Source of the DNA: Streptomyces sp. ITFR-16
GTDB lineage: Bacteria > Actinomycetota > Actinomycetes > Streptomycetales > Streptomycetaceae
Assembly: GCF_031844705.1 (NCBI RefSeq)
Contig: NZ_CP134609.1
Coordinates: 1,426,001 to 1,490,000, forward strand
Direction: 5' to 3'
Length of the DNA stretch: 64,000 nucleotides
Positions 8,165 through 16,210 of this stretch are shown here, piece after piece (within the stretch, counting starts at the first letter, position 1; each line of letters begins with the position of its first letter). The notes beneath the pieces are model-generated. The model searched no databases. It was not told the origin of the DNA and saw only the letters and a list, made by a program, of their open reading frames with translations. The position numbers and the translations under genes were made by a program.

Positions 8165-9562
8165 TCAGGCTCCGGCGGCGATCTGCGCGAGGCGGCGGGC
8201 CTCGTCGCGGGTGGCGCGGGCGATGGCGTCCTCGTCCACGGTGGTCAGGTGGTTGTCCTCGACGACCGGCCTGCCGTTGACGAGCGACAGGGTGACGGGG
8301 GCGGCGGCGCCGAAGACCAGGGCGGTGACCGGGTCGGCGATGGAGGCGTGCGCGAGGGTGTCCAGCTTCCAGAGCACCAGGTCGGCGAGCTTGCCGGGCT
8401 CCAGGGAGCCGATCTGGGCGGCGCGGCCGAGGACCTGGGCGCCGCCGTACGTACCCAGCCGCAGGGCCTGACGGGCGTTCAGGGCGCGTTCGCGGTGCGG
8501 GCCGAGGCGGTTGATGAGGAGGGCGTTGCGCAGCTCGGTGTGGAGTTCGCCGGACTCGTTGGAGGCGGTGCCGTCGACGCCGAGGCCGACCGGGACGCCC
8601 GCGGCGAGCATGTCCGGGACCCGGGCGATGCCGGCGGCCAGCCGGGCGTTGGAGGACGGGCAGTGGGCGACGCCGGTGCCGGTGCGGGCGAAGGCGGCGA
8701 TGTCGGAGTCGTTCATGTGGACGCAGTGCGCCATCCACACGTCGTCGCCGAGCCAGCCGGTCGACTCGAAGTAGTCGGTCGGGCCCATGCCGAACAGCTC
8801 GTGGCAGAACTTCTCCTCCTCCACGGTCTCCGAGCCGTGGGTGTGCAGCCGGACGCCCTTGCGCCGGGCCAGCTCCGCGCCCTGGCGCATGAGTTCGGTG
8901 GAGACGGAGAAGGGCGAACAGGGGGCGACGGCGACCTGGGTCATCGCGTCGAAGGAGGCGTCGTGGTGTGCGTCGACGGTCGCCTCGGTTGCGGCGAGGG
9001 CGCCCTCCAGGGTCTCCACCGCGAAGTCCGGCGGCAGCCCGCCGTCCTTCTCGCTGCGGTCCATGGACCCGCGGGCGAGGGTGAAGCGTACGCCCATGTC
9101 GCGGGCGGCGCCGATGATGGCGCCGGACAGGTCGCCGGATCCCTGCGGATAGACGTAGTGGTGGTCCATCGCGGTGGTGACACCGCCGCGCGCCATCATG
9201 GCGAGCGAGCCCTGCGCGGCGGCGCGGGCCATCGGCTCGTCGATGCGCGCCCACGTCGGGTACAGCGCGACCAGCCACTCGAAGAGGTTGTGGTCGGTGG
9301 CCAGACCGCGGGTGATCCACTGGTAGAAGTGGTGGTGCGTGTTGATCAGGCCGGGCGTGACGAGGTGCCCGGTTGCGTCGATCCGGCGTACGACGTTCTC
9401 CAGGCCCTCCGGTGCCCGGCCGGCGCCGACGGACTCGATGCGGTTGCCCGCGACGACGACATGGCCCGAGGCGTACTCGGTGTCGTCGGCGTCGACGGTC
9501 GCGATCGAGCAGTTCTCGATGACGATGCGTTCCACTCGGTCGGGGGCTGCCGATGCTGCCAT
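8165..9562 (-). CDS. 8-oxoguanine deaminase (amidohydrolase family)
   Basis: A 465-residue member of the metal-dependent amidohydrolase superfamily. Metal ligands visible in order: NTHHHFYQW near residue 80, HTHGSE mid-protein, AHCVHMND, and the late Asp in GVDGTASNES. The text ITRGLATDHNLFEWLVALYPTWARID near the first ligands matches 8-oxoguanine deaminases, which convert 8-oxoguanine to urate; guanine deaminase is the main alternative. The ATG at 9562 follows AGAAGGAAG. Its place between two purine permeases and after urate oxidase supports feeding urate into the pathway. Confidence 0.85.
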   Translation of the reverse strand: MAASAAPDRVERIVIENCSIATVDADDTEYASGHVVVAGNRIESVGAGRAPEGLENVVRRIDATGHLVTPGLINTHHHFYQWITRGLATDHNLFEWLVALYPTWARIDEPMARAAAQGSLAMMARGGVTTAMDHHYVYPQGSGDLSGAIIGAARDMGVRFTLARGSMDRSEKDGGLPPDFAVETLEGALAATEATVDAHHDASFDAMTQVAVAPCSPFSVSTELMRQGAELARRKGVRLHTHGSETVEEEKFCHELFGMGPTDYFESTGWLGDDVWMAHCVHMNDSDIAAFARTGTGVAHCPSSNARLAAGIARVPDMLAAGVPVGLGVDGTASNESGELHTELRNALLINRLGPHRERALNARQALRLGTYGGAQVLGRAAQIGSLEPGKLADLVLWKLDTLAHASIADPVTALVFGAAAPVTLSLVNGRPVVEDNHLTTVDEDAIARATRDEARRLAQIAAGA

Positions 9563-9604
9563 GGTGCTTCCTTCTCTCATCAGCGATGTGGGCACGGCAG
9601 GACC

Positions 9605-11002
9605 CTAGGAGGATTTGAGTGCCACGGCCGTGCGGCTGTGGGTGCCGAGATGGTGGAAGAACAGGTTGAGCAGGACCGCGACGAGCGCTCCGGCGCTGAT
9701 GCCGGAGCCCAGGACGGTCTGCGCCCAGGACGGGAAGTCCGCGTAGAAGCCGGGCGCGGCGAGCGGGATGATGCCCGCGCCGAGGGCCACGGCGACCAGG
9801 ATGATGTTGGAACTGTCGTCGAGCCCGGCCTCGGAGAGCGTACGGATGCCGCTGACGGCGATCGAGCCGAACAGCACGATGCCGGCGCCGCCGAGCACGG
9901 GCATCGGGACGAGCGAGACGACCGCGCCGAGCACCGGGAACAGTCCGAGCACCAGCAGCGCGCCGCCGGCGGCGGCCACGACGTAGCGGCTGCGGACCTT
10001 GGTCAGGGAGACGACTCCGACGTTCTGCGCGAAGGCGCTCGTCGGGAAGCCGCCGAAGACCGGGCCGAGGAGGGTGGCGAGGCCGTCGGTGCGCAGTCCG
10101 CGGGTGATGGTGCGTCCGTCGGTGCGCCGGTCGCAGATCTCACCGACGGCCAGCATGCCGGCGGCGGACTCGGTCATCAGGACGAGCATCACGATGCACA
10201 GCGAGAGGATGGCGGCGGGCCGGAACTCGGGCGCGCCGAAGGCGAAGGGGCTGGGCAGCGCGGCGAGCGGCGCGTCCTGGAGCGCGGAGAAGTCGGCGAG
10301 GCCGAAGGGTACGGCGGCCAGCGTGCCGATCAACAGGCCCATGAGCAGGGCGACCTGGCGCAGGAAGCCGCGCCCGAACCGCTGGATGAGCAGGATCACG
10401 ACGAGGGTGAAGGCGGCCAGCGCGAGGTACTTCATCTGGCCGAAGTCGGCGGCCGTCTTGTCGCCGCCCTGGGCCCAGGAGACCGGGACCGGCATCAGGG
10501 TGACGCCGATGAGGGTGATGACGACGCCGGTGACCAGCGGCGGGAAGAAGCGCAGGAGTCTGCCGAAGAACGGCCCGACGGCCAGGCAGAACACTCCGGC
10601 GACGAGCACCGCCCCGTAGATGGCGGGCAGTTGGTGGCCGGGGGCGCTGGTCTCCGCGATGGCGAGCATAGGGGCGATGCCGGCGGACGAGGCGGCGTTG
10701 ACGAACGGCAGCCGGTTGCCGGCGAATCCGGCGATCCCCAGCGTCTGCAGGACGGTGGCGCAGCCCGCGATCAGCAGACTCGCGGCGATCAGCCGGGTCA
10801 TGCCCGCCTGGTCGAGGCCGACGGCCTGGCCGATGATGAGCGGAGGGGTGACGACGCCCGCGTACATGGCGGCGATGTGCTGGAGCGCGGCGGGCAGCAG
10901 CCGCGAGGGGGCGAGCTTCTCGTCCACCGGATGGACCGAGCACTCCGGTGGGGTGGGACACGGGCCTTCTGCTTCTGCGGGCCCAGGTGCAGGCGTTGCC
11001 AT
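9605..11002 (-). CDS. NCS2 family purine/xanthine permease
   Basis: A 465-residue cation-coupled nucleobase transporter, paralogous to the one at 6431-7891. The motif QNVGVVSLTKVRSRYVV and TPPLIIGQAVGLD are plain, with about 12-14 membrane spans. The ATG at 11002 follows CCGGAGGGAAA. It lies 67 bp after urate oxidase and 42 bp before the deaminase, consistent with one operon. By context it imports urate, xanthine or a related purine; the exact substrate cannot be read from sequence. Confidence 0.9.
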   Translation of the reverse strand: MATPAPGPAEAEGPCPTPPECSVHPVDEKLAPSRLLPAALQHIAAMYAGVVTPPLIIGQAVGLDQAGMTRLIAASLLIAGCATVLQTLGIAGFAGNRLPFVNAASSAGIAPMLAIAETSAPGHQLPAIYGAVLVAGVFCLAVGPFFGRLLRFFPPLVTGVVITLIGVTLMPVPVSWAQGGDKTAADFGQMKYLALAAFTLVVILLIQRFGRGFLRQVALLMGLLIGTLAAVPFGLADFSALQDAPLAALPSPFAFGAPEFRPAAILSLCIVMLVLMTESAAGMLAVGEICDRRTDGRTITRGLRTDGLATLLGPVFGGFPTSAFAQNVGVVSLTKVRSRYVVAAAGGALLVLGLFPVLGAVVSLVPMPVLGGAGIVLFGSIAVSGIRTLSEAGLDDSSNIILVAVALGAGIIPLAAPGFYADFPSWAQTVLGSGISAGALVAVLLNLFFHHLGTHSRTAVALKSS

Positions 11003-11069
11003 GGGATTTCCCTCCGGCCCGGCCGGCCCCCGTCCGCTGTGGACGGACGGGAGCCGGCGCGGCGCCGCG

Positions 11070-11993
11070 TCAGAGGTTGGTCATGTCGACCGGGATCTGC
11101 GGCTCGACGCCGTCGCGCAGCACGGTGGCCTCGATGAGCCCGTACGGACGGTCGGCCGCGAAGTAGACCTCGTTGTCGTTCTTGAGGCCGAACGGCTCCA
11201 GGTCCACCAGGAAATGGTGGTTGTTCGGCAGCGAGAAGCGGATCTCGTCGACCTCGCTGCGGCTGTTGATGATGCGCGAACCCATCTGGTACAGGGTCTG
11301 CTGGAGCGAGAGGGAGTACGTCTCGGCGAAGGCCTGGAGCATGTGCTTGCGCGCCTGCTCGTAGGACTTCTCCCAGTTCGGCATCCGCTGCTCGTCGCTG
11401 GTCCAGTTGTAGCGCCAGCGGGCGGAGACGTCGGTGGCCAGGATGCGGTCGTACGCCTCCTTGAGCGTCGTGTACTTGTCCTTGACGTAGCCCCAGAACT
11501 CGGAGTTGGTCGAGTTCATCACGGTGAGGTCCTTGAGACCGGAGATGACCTGCCAGGTGTCGCCGTCGAAGGTGATCTGGGTGGTGCGGATCTCCTGGTT
11601 CTTGCGCACGAAGGAGTGCTTGACCTCGTCGGACCCGATGAAGCGCGAGTTCCCGTCGGAGGTGGCGATGCGCTCCCAGGCGTACTCCTCGATGCGGATC
11701 CGCGCGGTGTGGATCGGCTCCTGCGACGTCACGAAGTGACGGGCGAGGTGGATGCCGAACTGCTCGGCGGACTCGATGCCGTGCTCCTTGGCGAAGGCGT
11801 ACACCGTGTTCTTGGTGGTGTCCGTGGGCAGCACGTTGGCGTTGGAGCCGGAGTAGTGGACGTCGTCCATGTCGCCGGACAGGGCGACCGAGACGTTCAG
11901 GTCCTTGATGTGATGGGTGTCGCCGTCCCGCGTGATCTTGACGACGCGGTTCTCTGCTTTGCCGTACTGGTTCTGGCCGAGAATCGTGGGCAT
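11070..11993 (-). CDS. urate oxidase (factor-independent)
   Basis: Cofactor-free urate oxidase, converting urate and O2 to 5-hydroxyisourate and H2O2. The 307 residues have the two T-fold halves of the family. Signatures seen: LPTDTTKNTVYAFAKEHG near residues 55-72 (the catalytic Thr region), and SLPNNHHFLVDL in the C-terminal half with the conserved His. The Lys near the N-terminus (VVKITRDG) fits the catalytic Lys. The start ATG 11993 is 7 bp after the uraH stop, so translation is likely coupled. The peroxide made here is a reason for catalase co-control. Confidence 0.95.
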   Translation of the reverse strand: MPTILGQNQYGKAENRVVKITRDGDTHHIKDLNVSVALSGDMDDVHYSGSNANVLPTDTTKNTVYAFAKEHGIESAEQFGIHLARHFVTSQEPIHTARIRIEEYAWERIATSDGNSRFIGSDEVKHSFVRKNQEIRTTQITFDGDTWQVISGLKDLTVMNSTNSEFWGYVKDKYTTLKEAYDRILATDVSARWRYNWTSDEQRMPNWEKSYEQARKHMLQAFAETYSLSLQQTLYQMGSRIINSRSEVDEIRFSLPNNHHFLVDLEPFGLKNDNEVYFAADRPYGLIEATVLRDGVEPQIPVDMTNL

Positions 11994-12000
11994 GTGTCTG

Positions 12001-12393
12001 CTAGCTCCCTCGGTATACGGAGTAGCCGAACGGGTTGAGCAGCAGCGGTACGTGATAGTGCTCGCCCGGGGTGACGGCGAATGTGATCGCCACCTCCGGG
12101 AAGAACGCGCCGCTGTCCCTTACGCGGGGGGCGTCCTGCTGCGCCTCGGCTTGCTTCTTCGCTGTGAAGTACGGCTCGGTCTCGAAGTCGAGCCGTACGT
12201 GGGTGGTGCCTTCCGGCAGGGCCGGCAGGTCCTTGCAGCGCCCGTCCGCGTCGGTCGCGGAACCGCCGAGCGTCACCCAGGGCGCGTCCCCGCCCGAGCG
12301 GGCGGCGAGCGAGACGGCGACGGCTGCGGCGGGGCGGCCGATGCTGGTGTCCAGGATGTGGGTGGACACCGATGCGGTGGCGAAGGTGCTCAA
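12001..12393 (-). CDS. uraH: 5-hydroxyisourate hydrolase
   Basis: A transthyretin-like enzyme that hydrolyses 5-hydroxyisourate to OHCU. It has the N-terminal STHILDTSIGRPA motif with its catalytic His and the diagnostic C-terminal tetrapeptide YRGS. I prefer the TTG at 12393 (130 residues), because AGAAGGAG lies 10 bases upstream; the GTG at 12402 would leave only one or two bases between that site and the start. It follows uraD closely and precedes urate oxidase by 7 bp. Confidence 0.9.
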   Translation of the reverse strand: MSTFATASVSTHILDTSIGRPAAAVAVSLAARSGGDAPWVTLGGSATDADGRCKDLPALPEGTTHVRLDFETEPYFTAKKQAEAQQDAPRVRDSGAFFPEVAITFAVTPGEHYHVPLLLNPFGYSVYRGS

Positions 12394-12412
12394 GACCTTC
12401 ACTCTCCTTCTG

Positions 12413-12922
12413 TTACGCGTCTTCCGTGACGAGGCGGGTGAGGCGGATGCGGTTGATCTTGCCCAGTTCGGTGCGCACGATCTCGCGCTCCTGCTCGGGC
12501 GAGTTCCCGATGCGGGACTTCACCGCGTCGCGCATCTGCTCGCCGGTGGCCCCGGTGGCGCAGATCAGGAAGACATGTCCGAACCGCTCCTGGTAGGCCA
12601 GGTTGAGTTCGAGCATCTCGGCCTTGAGCTCCTCGGTGGCCCCGGCCATCCCGCGCTGTTCGCGGGAGGAGGTCGGGTCCCCGGGCTTCGGGCGGCCGAT
12701 CGGCGGGTGACCGGCCATGGCCTCGGCGAGGTCCCCCGCGTCGAGGGCCGCCGTGGCGGTGTCGCTCGCGGAGAGCAGGGCTTCCGCGGTGGCGTACGGG
12801 CGCCGGGAGAGGATCGCTCTTCCCCAGGCCGCACTGGCACAGACCTCGTGCAGTGCGGCGGACGCCTCGTGGTCCGCCAGGGTGTTGAACCGGGCGAGGC
12901 CCGGCGTGGAGCTCGAAGTCAC
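12413..12922 (-). CDS. uraD: OHCU decarboxylase
   Basis: 2-oxo-4-hydroxy-4-carboxy-5-ureidoimidazoline decarboxylase, giving S-allantoin. Of 169 residues, the MAGHPPIG stretch holds the catalytic His, followed by the SSREQRGM helix with conserved Glu-Gln, as in the family. The GTG at 12922 follows CGGAGGCTCCC; upstream in-frame starts would lie across the promoter. It is first in the urate operon and follows the promoter and palindrome at 12970-13010. Confidence 0.9.
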   Translation of the reverse strand: MTSSSTPGLARFNTLADHEASAALHEVCASAAWGRAILSRRPYATAEALLSASDTATAALDAGDLAEAMAGHPPIGRPKPGDPTSSREQRGMAGATEELKAEMLELNLAYQERFGHVFLICATGATGEQMRDAVKSRIGNSPEQEREIVRTELGKINRIRLTRLVTEDA

Positions 12923-12969
12923 GGGAGCCTCCGTGGCTGTTCTTCGCTGTGCGTTGGTCGGGCTGCGGA

Positions 12970-13010
12970 TAGCTAACGCCCTCCACAACACCACGTCAAC
13001 ACTTTGTTGA
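12970..13010 (-). promoter_or_regulatory. urate operon promoter with palindromic operator
   Basis: On the minus strand TTGACG (12994-12999) and TAGCTA (12970-12975), 18 bp apart, form a good -35/-10 pair, with transcription starting about 40 bases before uraD. The palindrome TCAACA-N3-TGTTGA (12996-13010) overlaps the -35 box. The same palindrome, flanks and spacing recur before the catalase (24581-24621), so a common regulator is likely. Confidence 0.7.
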
Positions 13011-13024
13011 AATTACGTTCATGT

Positions 13025-13059
13025 AAAAGGCCGTCGCCCGGGGGTCCGGACGACGGCCT
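13025..13059 (-). terminator. rho-independent terminator of the HTH operon
   Basis: CGACGGCCT pairs perfectly with AGGCCGTCG (13051-13059 and 13028-13036) and on the minus strand is followed by TTTT. It lies 40 bp after the stop of the small HTH gene and insulates it from the urate promoter. Confidence 0.75.
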
Positions 13060-13098
13060 GATCGATCATGTGTCGTTCACCTGTCTGCGAGCGCCCAA

Positions 13099-13476
13099 CT
13101 AGTCGCTCTTGGTGCCGTTCTCGCGGTTCAGATAGTTGTAGACGGTGAAGCGGCTGACGCCCAGGGCGCCCGCCACCGTCTCCACCCCGTGGCGTACGGA
13201 GAAGGCACCGCGTGCCTCCAGCAGCCGCACGGCCTCCTGCTTGGTCTTGCGGTCCAGCTCGGCGAGCGGCTTGCCGTGCCGGCGCTCCATCGCGGCCAGG
13301 ATGTGGTCCAGCGAGTCGGAGAGCTGCGGCAGCCGCACCGCTATGACGTCCTCGCCCTCCCAGGCGAGCACGACGTCGTCGGCCTGCGCCTCGCCGGGCC
13401 CGAGCAGCTCGGCGCCCATGGCGTCGACGAGGGGCTTGACCGCGGCGACGAGGGGGTGGTCCACGGGCCCGGTCAC
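13099..13476 (-). CDS. small HTH regulator with YheO/DauR-type C-terminus
   Basis: A 125-residue protein. The C-terminal 50 residues (RLLEARGAFSVRHGVETVAG then LGVSRFTVYNYLNR) match the HTH_22 domain of YheO/DauR-type regulators, and the N-terminal half is a short acidic region, so it is much shorter than classical YheO. The GTG start overlaps the stop of the upstream gene (GTGA), meaning coupled translation. It lies just upstream of the urate operon and is a candidate, untested, regulator of the TCAACA-N3-TGTTGA sites. Confidence 0.75.
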   Translation of the reverse strand: MTGPVDHPLVAAVKPLVDAMGAELLGPGEAQADDVVLAWEGEDVIAVRLPQLSDSLDHILAAMERRHGKPLAELDRKTKQEAVRLLEARGAFSVRHGVETVAGALGVSRFTVYNYLNRENGTKSD

Positions 13477-13724
13477 TTCGGGTCCTCTCCGATGACGTTG
13501 ACCTGGAGCGAGACCCGGGTGGCACCCGATGCCAGCGTGCGGCGCAGCAGGGCGTCCACCGCGGTCAGCACCTCGTCGGCGCCGCCTTCCGCCGTGTTTC
13601 CGAAGGGACCGACGTCCACCGCGTCCAGCGCGGCCGACTGGATGACCTCACGGGCCACGACCGCGTGGGCCGGTGCCTCGTCGAGATCGAAGGGCTCGGT
13701 GGTGAACTCGACTCTCAGGCGCAC
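13473..13724 (-). CDS. thiamine-binding / MTH1187-like small protein
   Basis: An 83-residue ferredoxin-like fold protein. The pattern VEFTTEPF, then VDVGPFGNTAEGGADEVLTAVDALLRRTL and VSLQVNVI resembles the MTH1187/YkoF-like (DUF77) family, some members of which bind thiamine. The GTG at 13724 follows GGAGGCACC. It overlaps the downstream HTH gene by four bases. Its ligand is unknown; being coupled to a regulator it could act as a small-molecule sensor. Confidence 0.65.
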   Translation of the reverse strand: MRLRVEFTTEPFDLDEAPAHAVVAREVIQSAALDAVDVGPFGNTAEGGADEVLTAVDALLRRTLASGATRVSLQVNVIGEDPK

Positions 13725-13802
13725 GGTGCCTCCATGATGCGTTGCACCGCGTCCGGGGCGACCCGCGGCTCGGGCACGACCCTAACGGAAGGAGGCCCCC
13801 GC

Positions 13803-14990
13803 TCACGGCTGGAGCGGCAGTACGCAGACGGCGGCCGGCGCCTCGAAGGGCGACCCCGCGGACTCCAGGGCGCCGCTCTCCCCGTCGACCCGGAAGACCG
13901 TGACGGTGCCGGACTTCTGGTTGGCCGCGAAGAGCAGGCCCCCGTCCGGCGAGAAGGCGGTGTGCCGGGGGAAATCGCCGCCCACCGGGACGGTGTCCAG
14001 CAGCCGCAGCGCGGCACCGCCGTCCTCGACCGCGTACCGGGTGAGGCTGTTGTGCCCCCGGTTGGCGAGATAGGCGAAACGGCCGTCCCCGGTGACGAGG
14101 AACTGGGCGGGGTAGCTGGTGCCGCTCCCCGTTCCGGTGGACTGCGGGGCGCCCGGGGTGAGCACACCGGTGGCGGGGTCGTAGCCGCAGACGACGGCCG
14201 TGTTGTCGAGCTCGCAGGCGAGGTAGGCATGCCGGCCATCGGGGTGGAAGGTGAGGTGGCGCGGCCCCGCGCCCGGCCGCAGGGCGGCGTACGAGAGCTG
14301 CTCCAGGGTGCCGTGCTCCTCGTCGAGCCGGTAGGTGTACACCGTGTCGTTGCCCAGGTCGACGGCGAGCACGTGGCCGCCGTCGGGGGCGGTGACGATC
14401 TGGTGGGCGTGCGGACCGTCCTGGCCGGGGCCGGGGGCGGGCGCGCCGTGGGCGACCAGGTCCGTGCGCTCCCCCACCGACCCGTCGGCGTTCAGCGGGT
14501 GCACCGCGACGCTGCCGGAGGTGTAGTTGGCGCTGAACAGCCACTTCCCGCCCGGATGCACCGAGAGGTGGCAGGGCCCCGCGCCGCCGGTGTCCCGGGC
14601 GCCGAGCACCTCGAAGGTCCCGTCCTCGGCGAGGGCGACCGCGGTGACTGCGCCGTTCTGCTGCTCGTCCACGGCGTACAGGGTGCCGCCGGAGGGGTGC
14701 AGCGCGAGGTACGAGGGGTCCGGGACGCCGGTGACGACGGTACGGGCGGCGATGGCACCGGTCCCGGGGTCGTACGAGGCGACGCCGATGCCGGTGCCGC
14801 CCGGGCTGGTCGAGGTGTAGGTGCCGAGGAACAGCGCGCCGGCCGCCCGGGCCCGGCCGGCGGCGGGCTGCGGCCGGGCGGGGCGGCGTCCCGCGTCGGA
14901 GGGGTCGCCGGGCAGTCGGGGGGCCGCGGCGAGCGCGCCGCCCGCGAGAAGTGCTCCGAGAAGGGTGCGGCGGCTGGTGGGGGATGTCAT
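13803..14990 (-). CDS. exported lactonase-family beta-propeller protein
   Basis: A 395-residue seven-bladed propeller of the 6-phosphogluconolactonase-like (YbhE/Lactonase) family. Repeated blade motifs are visible (PSYLALHPSGGTLYAV, CHLSVHPGGKWLFSANY, PRHLTFHPDGRHAYLA, PRHTAFSPDGGLLFAAN). The N-terminus SRRTLLGALLAGGALAA is a twin-arginine export signal. I chose ATG 14990, eight bases after GAGG, rather than the GTG at 14999. An extracellular location argues against a role in the pentose-phosphate pathway; its substrate is unknown. Confidence 0.85.
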   Translation of the reverse strand: MTSPTSRRTLLGALLAGGALAAAPRLPGDPSDAGRRPARPQPAAGRARAAGALFLGTYTSTSPGGTGIGVASYDPGTGAIAARTVVTGVPDPSYLALHPSGGTLYAVDEQQNGAVTAVALAEDGTFEVLGARDTGGAGPCHLSVHPGGKWLFSANYTSGSVAVHPLNADGSVGERTDLVAHGAPAPGPGQDGPHAHQIVTAPDGGHVLAVDLGNDTVYTYRLDEEHGTLEQLSYAALRPGAGPRHLTFHPDGRHAYLACELDNTAVVCGYDPATGVLTPGAPQSTGTGSGTSYPAQFLVTGDGRFAYLANRGHNSLTRYAVEDGGAALRLLDTVPVGGDFPRHTAFSPDGGLLFAANQKSGTVTVFRVDGESGALESAGSPFEAPAAVCVLPLQP

Positions 14991-15112
14991 GCGAGGCACC
15001 TCGTGGGGTCGGCTGCGTCGGATGTGTCAGTCACAGTGGCCTTACCCGGCGGCCGACGCAAGAGGCGCACCGGTCATTGCGCAGGGCGCAACGAGGAGCG
15101 GGCTCCACGGGG

Positions 15113-15952
15113 TCAGCCGCCGGACTGGATGTCGCCGCGGGTGGACGAGGTGATCGCGTCCCGGTGGGCGAAGTCCCCCGGCGGGATCCCCGGGTGGTGG
15201 CCGCCCTCGACCGGTTCGACCGCGGCGGCCGGGCCGAGGGCCAGCCGGGAGACGATCCGGTAGCGGTCGCCCCGGTAGAGCGAGTGCACGTACTCCACCG
15301 GGCTGCCGGTGGAGTCCGAGGTCAGCCGCTCGAAGAGCAGGGCCGGGGAGAGCTCGGGGACGTCCAGGAGGCGAGCCTCGGCGCGGGTGACCACGGTCGG
15401 CTCGATCGCCTGGACCGCCTCGTGGACATGCACGTCGTGGCGCTCGCGCAGATGCTCGTAGAGATCGCCGTCCTCCAGCTCCTGGGCGGACAGCCCCGGC
15501 ACCAGCTCGGCCCTGATGTGCAGGTGCTCGATCGCCATCGGGGCGCCGTCGACCAGCCGCAGCCGGGCCACGTAGACGATGTCCGCGGCCGGTGACATGC
15601 GCAGCTTGCGGCCGACCCGGGCGCCGGCCTGGAGGGTGGTGAACTCCAGCAGCCGGCTCGACCAGGCCCCGGCCGCCTGCGGGACCGAGAGGGCGAGGTC
15701 GGCCGAGATCAGCTCCTGGGTGATCTTCTCGGGTGCGACGAACATCCCGCGGCCGTGCTGGCGCACCAGCAGTCCGGCGGCCACCAGCTCGTCGATCGCG
15801 GCCCGCAGGGTGGGCCGGGAGACGCCGAGCGTGGCGCAGAGGGAACGCTCCGAGGGGATGGCGTCACCCGGGCGGCGCGACTCGATCAGCTCCAGGACCG
15901 CGTCGCGGGCCCGTTCCCGTTTGAGCACCGTCCCCGGTGCGTCGGCGTCCAT
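15113..15952 (-). CDS. GntR/HutC-family (DasR-like) transcriptional regulator
   Basis: A 279-residue regulator with an N-terminal winged helix (IPSERSLCATLGVSRPTLRAAIDELVAAGLL, residues 35-67) and a UTRA ligand domain (PMAIEHLHI, VEYVHSLYRGDRYRIVSRL). The UTRA text is that of DasR-like regulators that sense amino-sugar phosphates, though this is a paralogue and not DasR itself. ATG 15952 follows AGGAGGGG. It is divergent from the sugar transporter operon, and dre-like sites lie between them, so it probably controls both directions. Confidence 0.88.
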   Translation of the reverse strand: MDADAPGTVLKRERARDAVLELIESRRPGDAIPSERSLCATLGVSRPTLRAAIDELVAAGLLVRQHGRGMFVAPEKITQELISADLALSVPQAAGAWSSRLLEFTTLQAGARVGRKLRMSPAADIVYVARLRLVDGAPMAIEHLHIRAELVPGLSAQELEDGDLYEHLRERHDVHVHEAVQAIEPTVVTRAEARLLDVPELSPALLFERLTSDSTGSPVEYVHSLYRGDRYRIVSRLALGPAAAVEPVEGGHHPGIPPGDFAHRDAITSSTRGDIQSGG

Positions 15953-15980
15953 GCGATGCCCCTCCTGACCCGTCTCTCAT

Positions 15981-16186
15981 TGACCAGTTGACCAACCAGT
16001 CGTACCAACTCGGCCACTGGTCAGATGGATTGTAACCGGTGTTGCCGAAATCCTCGCAGGCCGGATTTCCGTGAGATCCCCAGAACCCTTTGCTACCAAG
16101 GGGCTTGACGGTCCCATTGGTCTATGCCACCTTCATCCACCATCAAGAGGTGAGCTGTCCAGTGGGCTTCACTGGTCAGGTGGTCA
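15981..16186. promoter_or_regulatory. divergent control region with dre-like sites
   Basis: Three 16-bp sites resemble the DasR-type operator ACTGGTCTAGACCACT: ACTGGTCAGATGGATT (16016-16031), ATTGGTCTATGCCACC (16116-16131, 12 of 16 matches) and ACTGGTCAGGTGGTCA (16171-16186). A further ACTGGT-rich stretch lies at 15981-16000 on the minus strand. A -35 box TTGACG at 16105-16110 stands just before the second site, placing that site between -35 and -10 of the transporter promoter. Confidence 0.65.
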
Positions 16187-16210
16187 GGTCTTGTTCTCCA
16201 GAGGTGAACC

